From Rhodospirillaceae bacterium (GTDB lineage Bacteria > Pseudomonadota > Alphaproteobacteria > Dongiales > Dongiaceae): a DNA stretch of 8,864 nucleotides. How positions within the stretch are numbered: the stretch's first letter is position 1; the number at the start of each line of letters is the position of its first letter. Of this stretch, positions 6,693 to 8,864 are shown one piece after another. The notes beneath the pieces are model-generated. The model had not been told where the DNA came from and did not search any database. It saw nothing but the letters and a program-made list of their open reading frames with translations. Location of the stretch: positions 1 to 8,864 of the forward strand of contig JAEUKU010000027.1 of assembly GCA_016794075.1 (NCBI GenBank), given 5' to 3'. Made by a program: the position numbers and the translations under genes.

Positions 6693-7571
6693 TCAGGCGC
6701 CGGCTGGCGCGCCGCGTCGTTCGGCGCCCTTGAGCGTGCGCGCGAAAGCCAGCAATGCCATCACCAGGCCGGCGGCGCCCACCAGCCAGGCTGGACGCAC
6801 GCCGATATCCGGACTCAGGTTGGCGGCGAGGATGCGCAGGACGTCCGCGCCGGATTTCAGGTGATAGTAAAGCGTCTCGGCGCCGGCGGTGAGGACGCAG
6901 GCAAGCACCGCCAGCGCCAGCAGGGTCGGCATCGTCACGGGACCACGCCGCGCCGCGAGGCGATAGAGCATGAGCCAGGCGAAGAATCCGCCCATCACGA
7001 AGGGCTCCGTCACATCGGCCTTCGACTGGATGAAGAAGTGGACGACCGCCAGCGCGCCCGCCGCGTAGACCAGGCGATGCAATGCGATCCATCGCTTGCC
7101 GCCGAGACGCCGCAGCATGCCGTCTGTCGAAGTCGCCGTCAGCGCCAGCAGCACCAGCAGCCCGGCGAAACCGATGGTGAGATAGTAGCGCAGCGCGATC
7201 TCGCTGGCGATGACACCCCATTGCAGCGACTTGTCCAGCGCGTAGAACAGGAAATGCGCCAGCGCGTAGCCGAACGCCGCCACCCCGATCATCCGTCGGA
7301 CCTGGATCAGCTTCGGCCAGCCTGCCACCTGGCGCAGCGGCGTCACCAGGAGCGTCACGAACAGCAGCCGGATCGACCACAGCCCCAGGTCATGATTGGC
7401 CATAATGTAGGGCCGCGCGTAGCCGCCGCTCGTCAGCTGCCAGACGACATAGAGGCCGGGCAGCAGCAGCAGACCGAGGACCGCGGATTTGGACGCCGAG
7501 ACGCGCCCCGCCCGGTCGAGCCAGGGAAGGTAGGGCGAGATCGGCGATGCGCGCGACGCGGCTTTGGGCAT
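6693..7571 (-). CDS. msrQ: MsrQ/YedZ-like heme-binding membrane protein with extended C-terminus
   Basis: Family role: inner-membrane b-heme protein that passes electrons from the quinone pool or flavin reductases to the periplasmic molybdoenzyme MsrP, which repairs methionine sulfoxide. The 292 residues contain the ferric-reductase-like core. Helices start near residue 30 (AVLGLLLLPGLYVVWQL), and LLFVTLLVTPLR and RRMIGVAAFGYALAHFLFY (His106) follow. LHRLVYAAGALAVVHFF supplies His165 and His178 as heme ligands. Two more hydrophobic segments follow at about 215-230 and 261-277, past the usual length of about 200-220. The N-terminal DRAGRVSASK leading into helix 1 fits alphaproteobacterial homologues, supporting the ATG at 7571, although no Shine-Dalgarno precedes it. 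No msrP is next to it in this window. The gene is convergent with the ParB-like gene, the stop codons being four bases apart. Confidence 0.85.
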   Translation of the reverse strand: MPKAASRASPISPYLPWLDRAGRVSASKSAVLGLLLLPGLYVVWQLTSGGYARPYIMANHDLGLWSIRLLFVTLLVTPLRQVAGWPKLIQVRRMIGVAAFGYALAHFLFYALDKSLQWGVIASEIALRYYLTIGFAGLLVLLALTATSTDGMLRRLGGKRWIALHRLVYAAGALAVVHFFIQSKADVTEPFVMGGFFAWLMLYRLAARRGPVTMPTLLALAVLACVLTAGAETLYYHLKSGADVLRILAANLSPDIGVRPAWLVGAAGLVMALLAFARTLKGAERRGAPAGA

Positions 7572-7581
7572 GGGGCGAAGC

Positions 7582-7605
7582 TGACCGGAACGATTGCTCC
7601 GGTCA
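7582..7605. repeat. 8-bp inverted repeat upstream of msrQ
   Basis: TGACCGGA (7582-7589) and TCCGGTCA (7598-7605) form a perfect inverted repeat with an 8-base spacer. It ends 11 bases before the msrQ start codon. On the minus strand it overlaps a TTGACC that would make a good -35 box (7606-7601). It may be an operator or an RNA hairpin close to the translation start; neither can be decided from sequence. Confidence 0.5.
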
Positions 7606-7720
7606 ACTTAACCCCGGATCCCCGCACTGCAAGTCACGGCCGCGTGTTGATCCTGCGCCGCCCGCCGGCCCGGCGCGCTAAGCCCCTGGACCGGCACCGC
7701 AAATCCCCGGTGATGCCCGG

Positions 7721-7741
7721 GCGGCATCGTGGCGATGCCGC
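7721..7741 (-). terminator. Compact hairpin after the DUF1127 gene, no U-tract
   Basis: GCGGCATCG (7721-7729) pairs perfectly with CGATGCCGC (7733-7741) around a 3-base loop, 15 bases beyond the DUF1127 stop codon. No T-run follows on the minus strand, so termination efficiency is uncertain. It may instead protect the 3' end of the short mRNA. Confidence 0.4.
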
Positions 7742-7756
7742 GGCCGACCTGCCGCC

Positions 7757-7999
7757 TCAGCGCATCCGTCCATGCCGCGCCAGGTGGCCGATATCCGCGC
7801 GGGAGATGCCGATGTCGCGCAGCTGATGGTCGTTCAGGGCCTGCAGCAGCTGCTCGTCACGATGCCGCCGCCACGCCGCCACGGGCCGCCGCAACAGGGC
7901 CCGCGTGAAACGGAGAATCGGTGCCGACGCGCGGTCGGCCCCGCGATCTGCAATGCGCCCGCAAAACGGCAGGCGCCGGAATGAAATGACCTGCAACAT
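7757..7999 (-). CDS. DUF1127 (YjiS-like) small basic protein
   Basis: An 80-residue, arginine-rich protein. The C-terminal half carries the DUF1127 pattern: AAWRRHRDEQLLQALNDHQLRDIGISRADI (about 41-70), with the conserved leucines, L-R-D-I-G and SRADI. The N-terminal half is basic and poorly conserved. The ATG at 7999 has a clear GGAGG five bases upstream, which fixes the start; longer upstream reading adds no domain. Members are abundant in Alphaproteobacteria. Some have been linked to RNA binding or turnover, stress and phosphate physiology, so an RNA-related role is possible here but is not shown by the sequence. It stands alone between msrQ and the acetyltransferase gene, all on the minus strand, with spacers over 150 bases that suggest independent transcription. 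Confidence 0.88.
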   Translation of the reverse strand: MLQVISFRRLPFCGRIADRGADRASAPILRFTRALLRRPVAAWRRHRDEQLLQALNDHQLRDIGISRADIGHLARHGRMR

Positions 8000-8155
8000 G
8001 ACAACCTCCACATCCGATCCGCTCTCAACAGCCGGATACAAGCGCCCCTCACGCGGCCAAATGGAACCGCGCGTCATCTTCCGGTCCATCCGTGGCCGGC
8101 AGGCAGGGCATCCGGAGCGCAGCATCGCGCCTGGAGAAGTCTTAGCGCATGGTAG

Positions 8156-8170
8156 TGACACAAAGTGTCA
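8156..8170. repeat. 15-bp palindrome TGACAC-AAA-GTGTCA
   Basis: A perfect 6-bp inverted repeat with a 3-base centre. It overlaps the stop codon of the acetyltransferase gene and lies 157 bases upstream of the DUF1127 start. It is shaped like a binding site for a dimeric regulator. A short RNA hairpin at the acetyltransferase 3' end is the alternative, but no T-run follows. Confidence 0.5.
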
Positions 8171-8698
8171 GCATGCGGACTCAAGGCGAGCGAGCCAGAC
8201 CAGCCCCCGCCATTGGCCGATGCCGTCATATGTGATCGTGAAATCGCGCGCCGGATCACGCCGCAGCGCGAGGCGCGTCTTCACCGCCTGTGACCGGGCA
8301 TTGTCCGGCGCCGAATAGGCGAGAACCTCGTGCAGACCGATCCGGGCGAAGGCGTCGCCCAGCGCGGCGGCTGCCGCTTCGGAGGCATAGCCGCGGTCCC
8401 AGGCGGCGCGCCGCAGCCGCCAGCCGATGTCGACATGCGCGCCGAGCGGTTGATCGGCGGCCGACGGCATGAGGCCGGCATAGCCTAGAAACGCGCCTTG
8501 CCGCGTCTCGATGGCCCAACGGCAGAAGCCGGTTCGCGCGAAGGTCGCCATGTAGCGAACGAGCTTCGCATCGCTCTCCGCCCGCGCGATCGGACCGCCA
8601 TAGTCCTGCATGACCGCGGGAGCGGCATGCAGCGCGGCGAACGCTTCCCGATCGGCTTCATTCCAGGACCTCAGGCGGAGGCGCGCCGTTTCGATCAT
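8168..8698 (-). CDS. GNAT N-acetyltransferase, RimJ/RimL-like
   Basis: Acetyl-CoA-dependent N-acetyltransferase of 176 residues. It opens with IETARLRLRSWNEADREAFAAL, typical of RimJ/RimL-type GNATs. WAIETRQGAFLGYAGL gives the central strands. HVDIGWRLRRAAWDRGYASEA (88-108) is the acetyl-CoA pyrophosphate-binding region with an RxxxxRGYAxE pattern, and YSAPDNARSQAVKTRLALRRD (128-148) is the late NxxS motif. I chose the ATG at 8698 because the family N-terminus begins there. Reading further upstream (to 8842) adds low-complexity arginine-rich sequence that crosses a terminator. No clear Shine-Dalgarno precedes it. The acceptor (ribosomal protein, other protein or small molecule) cannot be predicted. 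It is separated from any upstream minus-strand gene by the terminator at 8760-8792. Confidence 0.9.
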   Translation of the reverse strand: MIETARLRLRSWNEADREAFAALHAAPAVMQDYGGPIARAESDAKLVRYMATFARTGFCRWAIETRQGAFLGYAGLMPSAADQPLGAHVDIGWRLRRAAWDRGYASEAAAAALGDAFARIGLHEVLAYSAPDNARSQAVKTRLALRRDPARDFTITYDGIGQWRGLVWLARLESAC

Positions 8699-8759
8699 GG
8701 CCGACGATGTGCCGCGGCGGCGCCGAACGTCAAGCGGCGACCGGCCAGGATGTGGACGG

Positions 8760-8792
8760 AAAAACACCCGCCGGGCTGGCGCCCGGCGGGTG
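8760..8792 (-). terminator. Rho-independent terminator of a minus-strand gene beyond the right edge
   Basis: CACCCGCCGGGC (8765-8776) and its exact complement (8781-8792) form a 12-bp stem with loop TGGC. On the minus strand it is followed at once by TTTTT (8764-8760), so transcription arriving from the right is stopped before the acetyltransferase gene. This implies that a minus-strand gene ends near or just beyond the right edge of the window. Confidence 0.9.
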
Positions 8793-8864
8793 AGTTCGGA
8801 GGCTTGGGTTCCCGGCCGCGAAGGACCGGGCATCAACGACATGAGGCTACTTCTGGATACAGGT
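8793..8864 (-). other. Trailer, possibly with the last codons of an upstream minus-strand gene
   Basis: The minus-strand terminator at 8760-8792 implies a gene ending to its right. Two minus-strand stop codons could end it: TAG at 8849-8847 (preceding codons read TCIQK) and TGA at 8835-8833 (preceding codons read LYPEVASCR). Neither tail is long enough to recognise, and the gene may end outside the window. Beyond this I see nothing definite. Confidence 0.25.

Larger units (their letters stand above)
7572..7756. other. Intergenic region between the msrQ and DUF1127 genes
   Basis: This 185-base stretch holds no gene that I can support. It contains the inverted repeat at 7582-7605 near msrQ and the hairpin at 7721-7741 near the DUF1127 gene. 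A weak minus-strand promoter-like pair (TTGCAG-N16-TAAGTT) lies just beyond the inverted repeat, with TAAGTT at about 7610-7605. Otherwise I see nothing in it. Confidence 0.4.

Noticed and set aside
8699..8842. N-terminal extension of the acetyltransferase to an ATG at 8842
   Set aside because: The extension translates to Arg/Pro-rich sequence that crosses the perfect terminator hairpin. The GNAT family N-terminus starts at 8698.
8841..8864. ATG at 8841 reading MRLLLDTG, resembling the first residues of PIN-domain (VapC-like) toxins
   Set aside because: Only eight codons are visible. There is no well-placed ribosome-binding site (the nearest, GAAGGA, is 15 bases away) and no antitoxin gene upstream. 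The strong minus-strand terminator at 8760-8792 implies that the neighbouring gene runs on the other strand. Sequence to the right of the window would settle it.

Overview
The window is GC-rich, gene-dense bacterial chromosomal DNA with strong third-position GC bias. The content points to an alphaproteobacterium, most likely Rhodospirillales-like, but this is inference and no ribosomal marker is present. The supporting features are an adenosylcobalamin-dependent class II ribonucleotide reductase (NrdJ) with the TSCPD and C-terminal cysteine region, a small DUF1127 (YjiS-type) protein, a soluble PAS-PAS histidine kinase, and an MsrQ-type membrane heme protein. I see no insertion sequence, phage gene, CRISPR array, tRNA or rRNA.

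Layout, left to right. (1) 1-1039 (+): 3' end of nrdJ, carrying a histidine-rich linker and followed by a strong Rho-independent terminator at 1080-1122. (2) 1133-2302 (-): a lipoprotein-type alpha/beta hydrolase (DUF900/COG4782-like) with its own promoter, TTGAGA-N17-TATAGT. (3) 2445-2957 (-): a single-domain cyclophilin peptidyl-prolyl isomerase. (4) 2958-3103: divergent intergenic region with three copies of TTGCGCC. (5) 3104-3928 and 3929-4693 (+): an aspartyl/asparaginyl beta-hydroxylase-family dioxygenase and a short-chain dehydrogenase, placed stop-to-start with no gap. (6) 4814-6385 (+): a cytoplasmic PAS-PAS-HisKA-HATPase histidine kinase. (7) 6443-6688 (+): an 81-residue stand-alone ParB/sulfiredoxin-like domain protein. 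(8) 6693-7571 (-): MsrQ-like heme membrane protein, convergent with the previous gene. (9) 7757-7999 (-): DUF1127 small basic protein. (10) 8168-8698 (-): GNAT acetyltransferase of the RimJ/RimL type. (11) 8760-8792: a terminator for a minus-strand gene that lies mostly or wholly beyond the right edge.

Functional links are loose. The only pair that clearly works together is the hydroxylase plus SDR, whose zero-spacing junction implies translational coupling. Their joint substrate is not evident; lipid A/fatty-acyl or protein hydroxylation followed by a redox step are both possible. The other genes look like independent housekeeping or stress functions: deoxyribonucleotide supply, protein folding, signalling, methionine-sulfoxide repair and small-molecule or protein acetylation. 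No clear novel defence or biosynthetic system is visible. The points most worth checking are the dioxygenase-SDR cassette, the C-terminally extended MsrQ without msrP beside it, the lone ParB-like domain, and several symmetric sites in the intergenic regions.
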